64,000 nucleotides of DNA from an uncultured Subdoligranulum sp. (GCA_945830575.1 CALZZE010000010.1:26339-90338), one strand, 5' to 3'; shown: positions 1 through 9,004, counted from the first letter of the stretch. A program made the numbers and translations. Notes: a model not told the origin generated them from the sequence alone.

Positions 1-451
1 CCTCCAAAGTCAGCAAAAATTGCTTGGTTTCGGACCCGCAGGCAAAGCCGCCCAGCCGTCCGCCTGCCGCCACCACCCGATGGCAGGGCACGAACAGCAG
101 CACCGGGTTGCGGTGACAGGCCATGCCCACCGCACGGCTGGCCCGGGGACTGCCCACCGCGGCGGCGATCTCCGCATAGGTGCGGGTCTCGCCGTAGGGA
201 ATTTCACGCAGCGCCTCCCACACCCGGCGCTGAAAGGGCGTGCCGCGCAGGCACAGCGGCACGGTGAATTCCCGCCGCGTCCCTGCAAAATAGTCCGCCA
301 GCTCCGTTGCAGCCTGCTCCAGCAGGGCAGAGGACTCTCCCTGTTCCGGCAGGCGGTTGTCCCGCAGCAGCTCCGCGCCGCACAGGCCATGCGGCTCCGC
401 CGTCAGGCGCAGCACGCCCAGCGGCGTGGAGAGTTCTGTTGTCTGCGTCAT
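1..451 (-). CDS. ogt: Methylated-DNA--protein-cysteine methyltransferase (3' end cut off)
   Basis: Repairs O6-alkylguanine by moving the alkyl group to its own cysteine. Reading leftward from the ATG at 451, the frame stays open to the window edge (150 residues visible). The active site FVPCHRV is present with Cys123, followed by VAAGGRLGGFACG, and the DNA-binding helix region PYGETRTYAEIA precedes it. A GAGGTG ribosome site lies just before the ATG. Length so far fits the family (about 155-170 residues), so only a few residues are missing. It diverges from the penicillin-binding protein gene. Confidence 0.93.
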   Translation of the reverse strand, partial: MTQTTELSTPLGVLRLTAEPHGLCGAELLRDNRLPEQGESSALLEQAATELADYFAGTRREFTVPLCLRGTPFQRRVWEALREIPYGETRTYAEIAAAVGSPRASRAVGMACHRNPVLLFVPCHRVVAAGGRLGGFACGSETKQFLLTLE

Positions 452-471
452 ACGCTCACCTCGCTGGTTCC

Positions 472-500
472 AGTATACACAAAAGCGCCGCTGTCTGCAA
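472..500 (-). promoter_or_regulatory. Predicted promoter of ogt
   Basis: On the minus strand TTGCAG (495-500) is separated by 17 bp from TATACT (472-477), about 20 bp before the ogt start codon. Both boxes are close to the sigma-A consensus. Confidence 0.55.
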
Positions 501-554
501 CCGGGCATACCCGGCGGCGGTGCGGCATAGGCTGGGGCAGGGAGGGGGTGGGCC

Positions 555-2582
555 ATGAACAAACGCATCATCACGCCGCAGCAGGACCGCCACATGCGGC
601 GCCGCACCCGGCTGGTGGCGGCGGTGCTGGCGCTGGTCTGCTTTGGCGGACTGCTGGTGCGGCTGTACCGGCTGCAAATTGTGGACCCGGACGGCTACGC
701 GGCCCGCGCCGCCGACCAGCAGCTGCGGGACACAAGACTGCCCGCCGCACGGGGCGAAATTTATGCTGCGGACGGCACCGTGCTGGCCACCAGCGAGACC
801 TGCTGGACCATCCGGGCCTCCCCGCGGGAACTGGCCGATGAGCTGGTACAGCCGGCGGCGCAGGCGCTCTCGGAAATACTGGACATTGATTATGAGCAGA
901 CACTGGCAAAATTCAGCCAGCGCAGCTCCAACGACTGCCTGCTGTCCCGCCGAGTGGACCGTCAGAAAGCGGACGCAGTGCGGAGCTGGTGTGAGGGAAA
1001 CGGCGCGGCGGGCATTCAGATTCGGCAGGACACCAAACGGGTCTATCCGGAGGGACAGTTTCTCGGCGGCGTGCTGGGCTTTACCGACGTGGACAATCAG
1101 GGACTTTGGGGGCTGGAACTGCAATATGATGACGTGCTCACCGGGCAGGACGGCCGGGTGCTCACCGCCAAAAATGCCTGGGGGTACGACATGCCCACCC
1201 ATTACAGCACACTGGTGGAGGCGGTGCCCGGCAGCAGTCTGACGCTGACCATCGACGCAAACATCCAGCACTGGCTGGAAAGCGCCCTTTCCGCCGCTGT
1301 GCAGGAGCATAAGGTGGCCGCCCGGGCGGTGGGCATCGTGATGGAGGTGAACACCGGCGCGGTGCTGGCCATGTCCAGCCAGCCGGACTACGACCCCAAC
1401 ACGCCCCGCATCCTCATTGATGAAACCGTGCGGGCGCAGGTGAACGCCCTCTCCGGCGAGGAACGCAGCGCCGCTTTGCAGACTGCCCAGCAGACCCAGT
1501 GGCGCAACAAGGCCATCAGCGACTTGTATGAGCCGGGCAGTGTGTTCAAGCTTATCACCGCCTCCGCCGCACTGGACACCGGCGTCTGCACCCGGGACAG
1601 CCGTTTTACCTGCGCGGGAAAAATCAGCGTGGCAGGCACCACCTTCCGCTGTGCCAACGGGCACATCCATGGTCTTGAAACCTTCGCACAGGGACTGGCG
1701 GTATCCTGCAATCCCTGCTTTATTCAGATCGGCGCACGGCTGGGAAAGGAAAACTTCTGCCGGTATTTTGAGGCATTCGGTCTGCGCGCCGCCACCGGCA
1801 TCGACCTGCCCGGCGAGATCAAACGCAGCGAATACTACACCGTGGAAAAGATGGGGCCTGTGGAGCTGGCCAGCTGTTCTTTCGGACAGAGCAGCAAGGT
1901 CAGCTATCTGCAAATGCTCACGGCGGTGTGCGCGGTGGTGAACGGCGGGCGGCTGATGCAGCCCTATGTGGTGGACACCATCACCGCGCCGGACGGCACC
2001 TTGCAGCAAAAGACCCGGCCCACCATGGTGCGGCAGGTCATCAGCGAGGCAACCTCCGCCACCATGCGGGAGCTGATGGAAGGCGTGGTGGGTGTAGGCA
2101 CCGGCAAAAATGCCGCGGTGCCGGGCTACCGGGTGGGCGGCAAAAGCGGCACCAGTCAAAAGCTGGACAGCGAAAACGAGCGCGCCCGCATCGCCAGCTT
2201 TGTGGCGGTGGCTCCCATTGACGACCCGAAAATCGCGGTGCTGGTCTGTCTGGACGAACCCCACAGCTGGACCACCAGCGGCGGCGCGCTGTCCGCCCCG
2301 GTGTGTGCCGAGGCACTTGCCAAGGTGCTGCCCTATCTGGGCATCGAGCCGCAATACACCGAGGAGGAGCAGAAAAAGCTGTTCACCACCGTGCCGGATG
2401 TCACCGGCTGGCGGACGGCGGCCGCGGAGCTGAAGCTCCGCGAATACACCCTTGCGGCCGGCGTGTGCGGAACAGGGGAGCGGGTCACCAGCCAGTACCC
2501 GCTGGCGGGAACCACCGTGCGGCGGGATTCCGTCATCGTGCTGGACACCACCGGCAGCTACGACCCCACCGCCGAAGAATGA
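555..2582 (+). CDS. Class B penicillin-binding protein (FtsI/SpoVD family) with PASTA domain
   Basis: Transpeptidase that cross-links peptidoglycan, anchored in the membrane with its catalytic part outside. An N-terminal membrane helix lies at about residues 17-37, followed by a PBP dimerisation region and the transpeptidase domain with all three motifs: SVFK (Ser329-Lys332), SCN (384-386) and KSGT (530-533). A single PASTA domain occupies about 612-665 (TVPDVTGW...), as in SpoVD and PBP2x-like proteins. The 675-residue length is normal. A GGGAGGGGG stretch sits before the ATG. Whether it serves division or sporulation cannot be told from the sequence; no mur or fts genes lie beside it. Confidence 0.92.
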   Translation: MNKRIITPQQDRHMRRRTRLVAAVLALVCFGGLLVRLYRLQIVDPDGYAARAADQQLRDTRLPAARGEIYAADGTVLATSETCWTIRASPRELADELVQPAAQALSEILDIDYEQTLAKFSQRSSNDCLLSRRVDRQKADAVRSWCEGNGAAGIQIRQDTKRVYPEGQFLGGVLGFTDVDNQGLWGLELQYDDVLTGQDGRVLTAKNAWGYDMPTHYSTLVEAVPGSSLTLTIDANIQHWLESALSAAVQEHKVAARAVGIVMEVNTGAVLAMSSQPDYDPNTPRILIDETVRAQVNALSGEERSAALQTAQQTQWRNKAISDLYEPGSVFKLITASAALDTGVCTRDSRFTCAGKISVAGTTFRCANGHIHGLETFAQGLAVSCNPCFIQIGARLGKENFCRYFEAFGLRAATGIDLPGEIKRSEYYTVEKMGPVELASCSFGQSSKVSYLQMLTAVCAVVNGGRLMQPYVVDTITAPDGTLQQKTRPTMVRQVISEATSATMRELMEGVVGVGTGKNAAVPGYRVGGKSGTSQKLDSENERARIASFVAVAPIDDPKIAVLVCLDEPHSWTTSGGALSAPVCAEALAKVLPYLGIEPQYTEEEQKKLFTTVPDVTGWRTAAAELKLREYTLAAGVCGTGERVTSQYPLAGTTVRRDSVIVLDTTGSYDPTAEE

Positions 2583-2634
2583 TACTTGCAAACGATCCCC
2601 GCCATGGGGTACAATGGTGGGGGAGGGAAACGCT

Positions 2635-3327
2635 ATGGAATACCATGATATCCGGGAGGCGGTGTTTGTCAGCCGTCCCAACCGGTTCATCGCCAATGTG
2701 ACGCTGCCGGACGGCACGCCGGTGCGCGCCCACGTAAAAAACACCGGGCGATGCGCCGAGCTGCTGGTGCCGGGGGCGCGGGTCTGGCTGGAATATTCCC
2801 CAAATCCGGCCCGCAGCACGCCCTGTGATCTGGTGGCGGTGCAGAAGGGGGAACTGCTGATCAATATGGACTCCGCCGCCCCCAACACGGCGGCAGGGGA
2901 GTGGCTGGCGGCGGGAGGCCTCGGCCCGGTGGAGGGGCTGCGCCCGGAGTACAAACTGGGGGAATCCCGCTTTGACTTTTACGCCATGCAGCAGGGCCGC
3001 CCGCTGCTGGTGGAGGTGAAGGGCTGCACGCTGGAGCAGAACGGAGTGGCCCGGTTCCCCGACGCGCCCACGCTGCGGGGGCTCAAGCATGTGCGGGAGC
3101 TGATCTGTCTGGCCGGAGAGGGATACCGCTGCTGCGTGCTCATCGTCATTCAGATGAAAGGGGTACACACCTTCTGCCCCAACTGGCAGACCCACCGGAA
3201 CTTCGGTCTTGCGCTGCGGCAGGCTGCGGACGCCGGGGTGGAGGTGCGGGCCGTGGACTGCCGCGTCACGCCGGTTTCCATGACCGTGGATGCATCGGTG
3301 CCGGTGGATCTGGCCCTGCCGGAATAA
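2635..3327 (+). CDS. sfsA: SfsA family protein (sugar fermentation stimulation protein homologue)
   Basis: A 230-residue protein with the SfsA layout: N-terminal OB-like part (RPNRFIANV, HVKNTGRC) and a nuclease-like C-terminal part with the family signature ESRFDFY, LVEVKGCTL and RFPDAPTLRGLKH. Recent family annotation is a DNA/RNA-binding nuclease; its physiological role is unsettled. The ATG at 2635 has GGGAGG 8 bases upstream and gives the family length; an earlier in-frame start would run into the upstream gene. It lies 52 bp after the penicillin-binding protein gene and may share its transcript. Confidence 0.93.
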   Translation: MEYHDIREAVFVSRPNRFIANVTLPDGTPVRAHVKNTGRCAELLVPGARVWLEYSPNPARSTPCDLVAVQKGELLINMDSAAPNTAAGEWLAAGGLGPVEGLRPEYKLGESRFDFYAMQQGRPLLVEVKGCTLEQNGVARFPDAPTLRGLKHVRELICLAGEGYRCCVLIVIQMKGVHTFCPNWQTHRNFGLALRQAADAGVEVRAVDCRVTPVSMTVDASVPVDLALPE

Positions 3328-3335
3328 TGCAGAAA

Positions 3336-3361
3336 CGCCCCCGCCGAAGCCGGCGGGGGCG
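3336..3361. terminator. Bidirectional hairpin between sfsA and rpsR
   Basis: A perfect 11-bp GC stem (3336-3346 with 3351-3361) and a 4-base loop lie between two convergent genes. There is no long T tract on either side, so termination is likely but not certain. Confidence 0.6.
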
Positions 3362-3375
3362 TGGTGCAGTTACAA

Positions 3376-3618
3376 TTAGTCGCTCACGTAGGGCATCAGA
3401 GCCATGTGGCGGGCGCGCTTGATGGCGACCGTCAGCTCGCGCTGATGGAACGCGCAGGTGCCGGTGACGCGGCGGGGAATGATCTTCGCACGCTCACTGA
3501 CGTACTTGCGCAGACGGGGCAGATCCTTGTAATCGATGCGGTCGATGCGATCCACGCAGAAGGAGCAAACCTTCTTGCGGCCGCGATGCATCGGACGGGA
3601 AGAACGATCCATAGCCAT
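3376..3618 (-). CDS. rpsR: 30S ribosomal protein S18
   Basis: An 80-residue basic protein with the S18 core ([48 protein letters not shown]). It binds S6 on the platform of the small ribosomal subunit. The CSFC and TGTCAFH cysteines are those of the zinc-binding form of S18. It is the last gene of the standard rpsF-ssb-rpsR operon, 43 bp after ssb, with AGGAGG before its ATG. Confidence 0.98.
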   Translation of the reverse strand: MAMDRSSRPMHRGRKKVCSFCVDRIDRIDYKDLPRLRKYVSERAKIIPRRVTGTCAFHQRELTVAIKRARHMALMPYVSD

Positions 3619-3661
3619 TGCTGGAAACCTCCTTATCAGATTCGATTCCGTTTCAAAAATC

Positions 3662-4141
3662 TCAGAACGGCAGGTCGCCTTCGTCCTCGATCAGGGCAAA
3701 GTCCTCGTTGCTGCCAGCGGAATAGCTGGGGGCGGGGGCAGCCTGAACAGCGGGACGGGCATTGTAGTCTGCCGCGGGAGCGGACGCCATGGCGGGCGCT
3801 CCCATACCGTTGGTGTTGGAAGACTTCGGGCCGGCAAAGTTGACATTGTTTGCCACGATCTCAATGGCAACCCGGTTGTTGCCGTTCTTGTCCTGATACT
3901 GACGGCTCTGCAGACGGCCGTCCACCAGAATCATGCTGCCCTTCTGGAAATACCGGCAGACAAACTCCGCGGTACGATCCCAGGCAACAATGTCAAACCA
4001 GTCCGCCTGGCTCTGACCGTTGGCGTCCTTGCGGCCGCGGTCGCAGCCGATGCGGAAGGAGGCAACATTCTTGCCGGTGGTGGTCTGACGGAGCTGAGGG
4101 TCCGCCGCAAGGCGGCCCTGCAAAACAACAACATTCAACAT
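3662..4141 (-). CDS. ssb: Single-stranded DNA-binding protein
   Basis: Binds and protects single-stranded DNA in replication, repair and recombination. Residues 1 to about 105 form the OB fold ([15 protein letters not shown]..., [29 protein letters not shown]). A flexible Ala/Pro-rich linker follows, and the acidic tail ends in EGDLPF, the usual docking tip for partner proteins. The 159-residue length is typical. It is the middle gene of rpsF-ssb-rpsR, 18 bp after rpsF. Confidence 0.98.
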   Translation of the reverse strand: MLNVVVLQGRLAADPQLRQTTTGKNVASFRIGCDRGRKDANGQSQADWFDIVAWDRTAEFVCRYFQKGSMILVDGRLQSRQYQDKNGNNRVAIEIVANNVNFAGPKSSNTNGMGAPAMASAPAADYNARPAVQAAPAPSYSAGSNEDFALIEDEGDLPF

Positions 4142-4159
4142 AGCCTTAGAAATCCTCTC

Positions 4160-4447
4160 TTACTCCTCGTCCTCGGCAATAATCATGCTGCGGAGAACGC
4201 CTTCAGTGATCTTGTAAACGCGATCCAGCTCCGCAGGAAACTCGGGAGCGCTGGTGAACTTGATCACCGTGTACACACCTTCGGTCTGCTTGTTGATGGG
4301 ATACGCAAGACGGCGCTTGCCCCAATCGTCAACAGAATCGATCGTGCCATTGGCCTCGATCAGGGACTTGAACTTGCCGATCAGAGCGGCGGAAGCCTCC
4401 TCGTCGAGGGTGGCGGTGGTAACCATCATGGTTTCGTACTTAGCCAT
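4160..4447 (-). CDS. rpsF: 30S ribosomal protein S6
   Basis: A 95-residue protein (MAKYETMMV..., DSVDDWGKRRLAYPI, EGVYTVIKFTSAP) with the S6 fold; it partners S18 in the 30S platform. The ATG at 4447 is chosen over the upstream in-frame ATG at 4558 because AGGAGGTG sits 7 bases before it, it gives the normal S6 length, and the extra 37 residues would be coded by the promoter and leader. First gene of the operon. Confidence 0.97.
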   Translation of the reverse strand: MAKYETMMVTTATLDEEASAALIGKFKSLIEANGTIDSVDDWGKRRLAYPINKQTEGVYTVIKFTSAPEFPAELDRVYKITEGVLRSMIIAEDEE

Positions 4448-4528
4448 ATTCTGTGCACCTCCTTTTGGACTTATGGCCCTCCCTCTCAGGAGAGGGCAAG
4501 GATAACTGTGTGATTCACACAGCAATTT
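4448..4528 (-). promoter_or_regulatory. rpsF leader with two hairpins
   Basis: The untranslated leader holds CTGTGTGA/TCACACAG (4506-4522), which would form at the very 5' end of the transcript, and CCCTCTC/GAGAGGG (4481-4496). S6:S18 autoregulatory leaders are known for this operon in many bacteria. The two hairpins are seen directly; their role as an S6:S18 site is inferred only. Confidence 0.4.
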
Positions 4529-4558
4529 ATTATAGCAAATCAAACGGCGGAATGTCAA
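4529..4558 (-). promoter_or_regulatory. Promoter of rpsF-ssb-rpsR
   Basis: Minus-strand TTGACA (4553-4558), 18-bp spacer, TATAAT (4529-4534): both boxes match the sigma-A consensus exactly. Confidence 0.8.
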
Positions 4559-4587
4559 GCGGGAATTTCAAAAATCTTGGCAAGAAA

Positions 4588-6165
4588 TCACACTTTTTTG
4601 AATCCGGCCTTCTCCATGAACCGCACAAAGGCGGCCTGCCCGGCCTCGTCCTGCTTGAACACGCCGGCATTTTCCAGCACGTGGCTGAACACGATGCCAA
4701 TCTCCTTTTTCACCACCTCGTTGGCGGTCTCCGGCTTCAGGGCGGTGCCGTACTGGGCGATGAGCGCGTCGATCCAGTCGGCATGGATGGCCAGCGGGCT
4801 GCCGGGCTGGCGGCTGGTGTTTTCGGCCCTGCCGCACAGGATGTCCCCGATGGCGGCGCCCTGCTCCTTTAAGCGGGCGGGCAGGATGGCGAGACCCATG
4901 ACCTCGATGAGGCCGATGTTTTCCTTTTTAATGTTGTGGTATTCCTTGTGGGGGTGGAAGATGCCGTCGGGGAATTCCTCGCTGGTGCGGTTGTTGCGCA
5001 GCGCCAGATCGAGAATGTAGCCGTCCTTTTCATCGTAGTGCAGGATGGGGGTGACGGTGTTGTGGGGCGTGTCGCCGGTGTGGGAGAAGATGCCCGCCGC
5101 CTCATCATCGTATTTGCGCCAGGCGGACAGGATGTTGTTGGCCACATTCTGCACCTGCTGGCTGCTGCGGCCCACCAGACGCACCGCCGACACCGGCCAG
5201 TTCAGGATGCCCGCCTTCACGCCGGGGTAGCGGGCGTCCGCCATGGCGATGGACACACCGGCCTTCTGCATGGGGAACACATACCGGCCGCCCTGGAAAT
5301 GGCTGTGACTCAGGATGCTGCCGCCCACAATGGGAAGGTCGGCGTTGGAGCCGCAGGTGTAATGGGGGAACTGGGCCACAAAGTCAAAAATCTGGGCGAT
5401 GGTATTTTTATCCATCTCCATGGGCTTGTGCTCGTCATTGAGCATGATGCAGTGCTCATGGAAATAGGCATAGGGGCTGTACTGCAGGTAGAAGGTTTCC
5501 CCGGCCAGATTCATGGGGACGATGCGGTGGGTCTGGCGGGCCGGGAAGTTGATGCGCCCGGCATAACCGATGTTCTCCTTGCAGAGCATGCAGGCGGGGT
5601 ATCCGGCCTGGGGCTGCAGGCGCTCCATGGCGATGACCTTGGGGTCTTTTTCCGGCTTGGTCAGGTTGATGGTGATTTCCAGATCGCCGTAGGCGGTGGG
5701 GGTGGTCCACTGGATGTTCTTGGCGATCTGGGCGGTGCGGATGTAGTTGGTGACAACGCACAGGTCATAGAACCAGTCGGTGGCCGCCTGCGGGCCTTTC
5801 TTGGCGTAGAGCTTCTGGAATTTTTTGCAGACCTCGCTCTCCCGGGGCATCAGCGCACCCATCAGGCGGGTCTCAAAGTTGATGCGGAACTGGGGTACAT
5901 CGCCGTCCAAAAGACCTTTGCGGGCGGCCAGCTCCACCATCTCGTCCAGCAGGCCTGCGGGGATGGCCAAATCCTCTTTGGGCGGTTTCTGGTTGGACGG
6001 TTCGCTGAGGGCCAGCAGGTCCAGCAGGGTATTGCGTGCCACGATGTCGTCCAGCTCTTTGATGAGCTTGTGTTTGCGCCCAAAACGGATGAGCCGCTCC
6101 ACATCCAGCGCCAGCGCGGCATCGATCTGCTCCGGGGTCATGGGAATGGTGTCCAGTTTTGCCAT
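4588..6165 (-). CDS. galT: UDP-glucose--hexose-1-phosphate uridylyltransferase (Firmicute type)
   Basis: Leloir-pathway enzyme that exchanges UMP between UDP-glucose and galactose-1-phosphate. The 525 residues match the long Firmicute class rather than the roughly 350-residue E. coli type. Visible landmarks are NYIRTAQIAKNIQW, MLCKENIGYAGRINFPARQTH, LPIVGGSILSHSHFQGG (HxH active-site region) and HFQGGRYVFP. The start at 6165 (MAKLDTIPM) has AGGAGG 8 bases before it; an in-frame ATG at 6276 would add residues coded by the promoter. galK lies some 12 kb away, so the pathway genes are scattered here. Confidence 0.95.
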   Translation of the reverse strand: MAKLDTIPMTPEQIDAALALDVERLIRFGRKHKLIKELDDIVARNTLLDLLALSEPSNQKPPKEDLAIPAGLLDEMVELAARKGLLDGDVPQFRINFETRLMGALMPRESEVCKKFQKLYAKKGPQAATDWFYDLCVVTNYIRTAQIAKNIQWTTPTAYGDLEITINLTKPEKDPKVIAMERLQPQAGYPACMLCKENIGYAGRINFPARQTHRIVPMNLAGETFYLQYSPYAYFHEHCIMLNDEHKPMEMDKNTIAQIFDFVAQFPHYTCGSNADLPIVGGSILSHSHFQGGRYVFPMQKAGVSIAMADARYPGVKAGILNWPVSAVRLVGRSSQQVQNVANNILSAWRKYDDEAAGIFSHTGDTPHNTVTPILHYDEKDGYILDLALRNNRTSEEFPDGIFHPHKEYHNIKKENIGLIEVMGLAILPARLKEQGAAIGDILCGRAENTSRQPGSPLAIHADWIDALIAQYGTALKPETANEVVKKEIGIVFSHVLENAGVFKQDEAGQAAFVRFMEKAGFKKV

Positions 6166-6201
6166 AATCGTACAACCTCCTGCAAATTTTCTGTTGTATT
6201 C

Positions 6202-6230
6202 AGCATACCGCGTCCGGGCGAAAAAAACAA
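6202..6230 (-). promoter_or_regulatory. Predicted promoter of galT
   Basis: Minus-strand TTGTTT (6225-6230), 17-bp spacer, TATGCT (6202-6207), placed after the terminator of the preceding gene and 37 bp before the galT start. Confidence 0.45.
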
Positions 6231-6276
6231 GCGGTTTGCGTATCACAATTTTGCGGTTTTGTTGCCTGTTGCCCAT

Positions 6277-6306
6277 AAAAAAAGGCGCGGCTCCGGCAGC
6301 CGCGCC
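6277..6306 (-). terminator. Intrinsic terminator after the nucleotidyltransferase gene
   Basis: On the minus strand GGCGCGGCT and AGCCGCGCC form a 9-bp stem with a 5-base loop, followed by seven T residues: a textbook terminator 10 bp after the stop codon at 6316. Confidence 0.9.
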
Positions 6307-6315
6307 CTCAAGGAA

Positions 6316-7248
6316 TTATTTCTTCAAATCAGCAAACAGATCCTGTCCGTACACACCGTCCGCCACCAACTTGGCAAAGCTCTCGATGACCACCGGCTTG
6401 TCCTCGGCGTAGGTCACGCCGAACCACTTGTCGTTGGTGGGCAGCACCTTGACGCTTACCGTGCCCTTCTGCAGCAGTTCGTCGATGTAGATGGGCAGCA
6501 GATACTCCGCCTTCAGCGGGTTGGCAGCAGCCGCACCGGCAAAGAACTCCACAAAGCCCTTGTCCAGCAGGTCCACAAATTCCGGCGTCAGACCCCACAT
6601 GTTCATGCTGACCAGACTTTCCGGGTCGATGGCCTTGCCGCCGGCCTGCGCACCGCCCTCGGCGGTCTTTTCAATGCCGGAGGTCTCGTCCACGCCGGTG
6701 AGATACCCCTCGGCGCTCATGCGGCAGACGCCGCGGGTCACTGCGCCGTTGTCGCTCAGGGTGTTTTTCAGCACAAAGCCCGCCATGCTCAGCGCGCCCG
6801 GCGCATCGGGGGAGTAGCCCTGCAAAAAGTCATGCAGCTTGACAAAAGCCTCCTTGCCGTAATAGTCATCGGCGTTGATGACGGCAAAAGGCTCCTGCAA
6901 AATGCCCTTGCAGGCCAGAACCGCCTGCCCGGTGCCCCAGGGCTTGGTGCGGCCCTCCGGCAGGCTGACGCCCTCCGGCAGCGCGTCCAGCGCCTGATAG
7001 GCGTAGGCGATCTCCACACCCAGCTCGGTGCAGGTCTTTTCGATGCGGTTGCCGATGGCCTCACGGAACGCGTCCTCGATGTCCTTGCGGATGATGAACA
7101 CGATCTTGTTGAACCCGGCCTCGATGGCATCATGGATGGAAAAATCCATGATGATCTCGCCGTTGGGTCCGACAGCGGCCAGCTGTTTGATACCGCCGCC
7201 GAACCGGGAACCGATGCCGGCAGCCATGATGACCAAAGCAGTTTTCAT
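6316..7248 (-). CDS. Sugar-phosphate nucleotidyltransferase family protein
   Basis: An NTP-transferase fold protein (310 residues) starting with the nucleotide-binding loop MAAGIGSRFGGGIKQL. Further marks are PWGTGQAVLACKG and FAVINADDYYG, the metal-binding aspartate region. Enzymes of this fold join a sugar-1-phosphate to a nucleotide; its place before galT suggests a hexose-1-phosphate such as glucose- or galactose-1-phosphate, which is an inference. The ATG at 7248 is preferred to the one at 7254 because AGGAGG is 6 bases from the former and touches the latter. Confidence 0.82.
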   Translation of the reverse strand: MKTALVIMAAGIGSRFGGGIKQLAAVGPNGEIIMDFSIHDAIEAGFNKIVFIIRKDIEDAFREAIGNRIEKTCTELGVEIAYAYQALDALPEGVSLPEGRTKPWGTGQAVLACKGILQEPFAVINADDYYGKEAFVKLHDFLQGYSPDAPGALSMAGFVLKNTLSDNGAVTRGVCRMSAEGYLTGVDETSGIEKTAEGGAQAGGKAIDPESLVSMNMWGLTPEFVDLLDKGFVEFFAGAAAANPLKAEYLLPIYIDELLQKGTVSVKVLPTNDKWFGVTYAEDKPVVIESFAKLVADGVYGQDLFADLKK

Positions 7249-7300
7249 AAACATCCTCCTAAGAATGATGATCGCAGGTTCCGCCTGCGGAAATCCATGG

Positions 7301-8302
7301 TTACAGGAACAAACGCAGCATGGCGTTGATGTTCGGCCCCATCAGGGGGAACAGAAGGGCCGACACCGCAGCATTGATGCCGAAATACAGCAAAATGCCC
7401 GGCACGCTGGTGCCGCCCTGCAGCACCAGCGCGGTGGTGCGGTCCTGTCCCTCCGGCAGGCGGCTGCTGATGGCCCGGATGCGCTGGGCGGCGGTCTGCT
7501 TGTACCAGTACACCGCAAACAGGCTCATGACGATTTTCAGCGCGATGCCCGCAACGTAGCATACATTCATGGCGGTGGGCAGCCAGTTCAAGTCAGCGCC
7601 GGACAGCAGGGGCGCGCCGGTGACATGCAGGCAGTAGATATAGGTGGGAACCGAGAACAGGGTCTCCAGCACAAAAAACAGTGCGCCCTGCTTCCACATT
7701 TTGCGCCAGAAGAAGTACAGCGGGCCGAACAGGAAGGCGGAGAAGGAGACTGTCGCCCTGCGGCCGGTCTCGCTCATGCGGAAAAACTGCATCAGGTAGT
7801 ACATGCTGGAACGGCCCACAAAGCTGGCCCAGTCCCGGACCTTGATGCCGTCGATGGGATCCTCCGGCCCCACCTCCTTGCGGTAGATGCCGCCGTCCCG
7901 GCCGGTGGAGTAGCCCTCCAGATGGGGTTCCCGGCCGCGCTGCTCATCGTAGCTCTGGCGGGGCTGCGGGCCTCGGGCGTAGATGGGGGTGGCGGTTTCC
8001 CCGGAACGGGGCGGCTCCCCCTGATGCAGCGGCACGCCGCAGTGCTCGCACCGCTGCGCGCCGGGAGTGTTGTGGGTGCCGCAGTTGGGGCACACCGCGT
8101 CCTGTGCGTCGGCGCTGTCCCCGGCGGGTTCGGGATGCCACTCAAAGCCGGCGGCGTGCTCCGCCTGATGCAGGCAGACGCCGGTTTTCTGCCAGCATTC
8201 CCGATGGTAGGGGGTGCCGCAGTCCGGGCAGACCACCACATCGTCGCCGTCCTTGAATTTTTCACCGCAGACGGGGCAGGTATTGCCAATATATAAAGCC
8301 AT
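7301..8302 (-). CDS. Prok-RING/zinc-ribbon membrane protein with DUF2628 region
   Basis: The N-terminus carries a RING-like metal site (CPVCGEKF, CPDCGTPYHRECW, residues about 9-43), and a second zinc ribbon follows (CPNCGTHN, CEHCG, about 71-90). After a linker the C-terminal half has about four membrane segments, with the DUF2628-like stretch FLFGPLYFFWRKMWKQGALFF. This layout is common in Oscillospiraceae; its function is unknown. It is monocistronic or shares a transcript with the nucleotidyltransferase 52 bp downstream. Confidence 0.8.
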   Translation of the reverse strand: MALYIGNTCPVCGEKFKDGDDVVVCPDCGTPYHRECWQKTGVCLHQAEHAAGFEWHPEPAGDSADAQDAVCPNCGTHNTPGAQRCEHCGVPLHQGEPPRSGETATPIYARGPQPRQSYDEQRGREPHLEGYSTGRDGGIYRKEVGPEDPIDGIKVRDWASFVGRSSMYYLMQFFRMSETGRRATVSFSAFLFGPLYFFWRKMWKQGALFFVLETLFSVPTYIYCLHVTGAPLLSGADLNWLPTAMNVCYVAGIALKIVMSLFAVYWYKQTAAQRIRAISSRLPEGQDRTTALVLQGGTSVPGILLYFGINAAVSALLFPLMGPNINAMLRLFL

Positions 8303-8333
8303 TCAAAAGCCTCCATAATCAGGAATTGGTTCA

Positions 8334-8362
8334 ATTATAGCGCATGGGAACGGGAAAAGCAA
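8334..8362 (-). promoter_or_regulatory. Promoter of the Prok-RING protein gene
   Basis: Minus-strand TTGCTT (8357-8362), 17-bp spacer, TATAAT (8334-8339), about 32 bp before the start codon. Confidence 0.6.
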
Positions 8363-8370
8363 AGAAATTT

Positions 8371-8907
8371 CTATGAATTCTCTGCCGCAGCGCCGGATTC
8401 CTCCCGCCGGATGGCGGCGAAGCACTGCTCCAGATAAATTTTGTGAGCCACCGCAATGGTGGTGGTGCGCAGCATGATTTTTTCGCCGGTGGCGTCCTCC
8501 TCAATGGAGCACATGCTTTTTTTCAGGCCGAACACCACATCAATGGCCTCCCGCAGCTCGGTGCGGAAATACCCGTAAGCGATCTCGCTGGGATAGCTCT
8601 GCCGCTGCATGGTGAACAGCAGCTTGATGTTTTCCATGCTCATCACACTTTTGGCCACCGCAATGAACAGCAGCGAGGCGATCTGCTCCCGGTCATACTG
8701 CTTGCGCACCGGGTTGGACACCAGCCCCTTTTTCACATAGTTGCTCACCATGGAGGGGGTGATCTCCGCGCCCAGCGGCACCAGAAACTCATTCAAATAT
8801 TTGACGGTCTGCTCCAGATACAATCCCACATTGGGGATTTCCTGATAGCCGGGCAGACGGAACTGCTGTGCCTCCCGGGCCAGCAGCGCTTGGATCTGTC
8901 GGTTCAT
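8371..8907 (-). CDS. DUF1836 domain protein (putative regulator)
   Basis: A 178-residue soluble protein. The DUF1836 region covers most of it; ITPSMVSNYVKKGLV and YDREQIASLLFIAVAKSVMSM look like a MerR-type winged helix followed by a helical sensor part. Such proteins are Firmicute-specific presumed transcription factors with no proven targets. The ATG at 8907 has GAGG upstream; the longer in-frame start would include the promoter. It diverges from degV. Confidence 0.8.
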   Translation of the reverse strand: MNRQIQALLAREAQQFRLPGYQEIPNVGLYLEQTVKYLNEFLVPLGAEITPSMVSNYVKKGLVSNPVRKQYDREQIASLLFIAVAKSVMSMENIKLLFTMQRQSYPSEIAYGYFRTELREAIDVVFGLKKSMCSIEEDATGEKIMLRTTTIAVAHKIYLEQCFAAIRREESGAAAENS

Positions 8908-8943
8908 GCAAAGCCTCACAAAAAGCATAGGAATATTGTATGT

Positions 8944-8971
8944 ATTATAACACAATTCCCGGAAGTGTCAA
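8944..8971 (-). promoter_or_regulatory. Promoter of the DUF1836 gene
   Basis: Minus-strand TTGACA (8966-8971), 16-bp spacer, TATAAT (8944-8949): consensus boxes. It lies back to back with the degV promoter, 33 bp apart. Confidence 0.7.
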
Positions 8972-9004
8972 TGCAGGTTGCAGTGACAAGTTTTTGAAAA
9001 ACTG

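Noticed and set aside
456..2954. An 832-codon open frame on the minus strand
   Set aside because: It is the complement of the penicillin-binding protein and sfsA genes, both with full motifs. The sequence is His/Gly/Arg-rich low-complexity, as expected for a shadow in GC-rich DNA.
4936..7329. A 797-codon plus-strand frame across galT and the nucleotidyltransferase
   Set aside because: It runs through the terminator and promoter between two convincing minus-strand genes.
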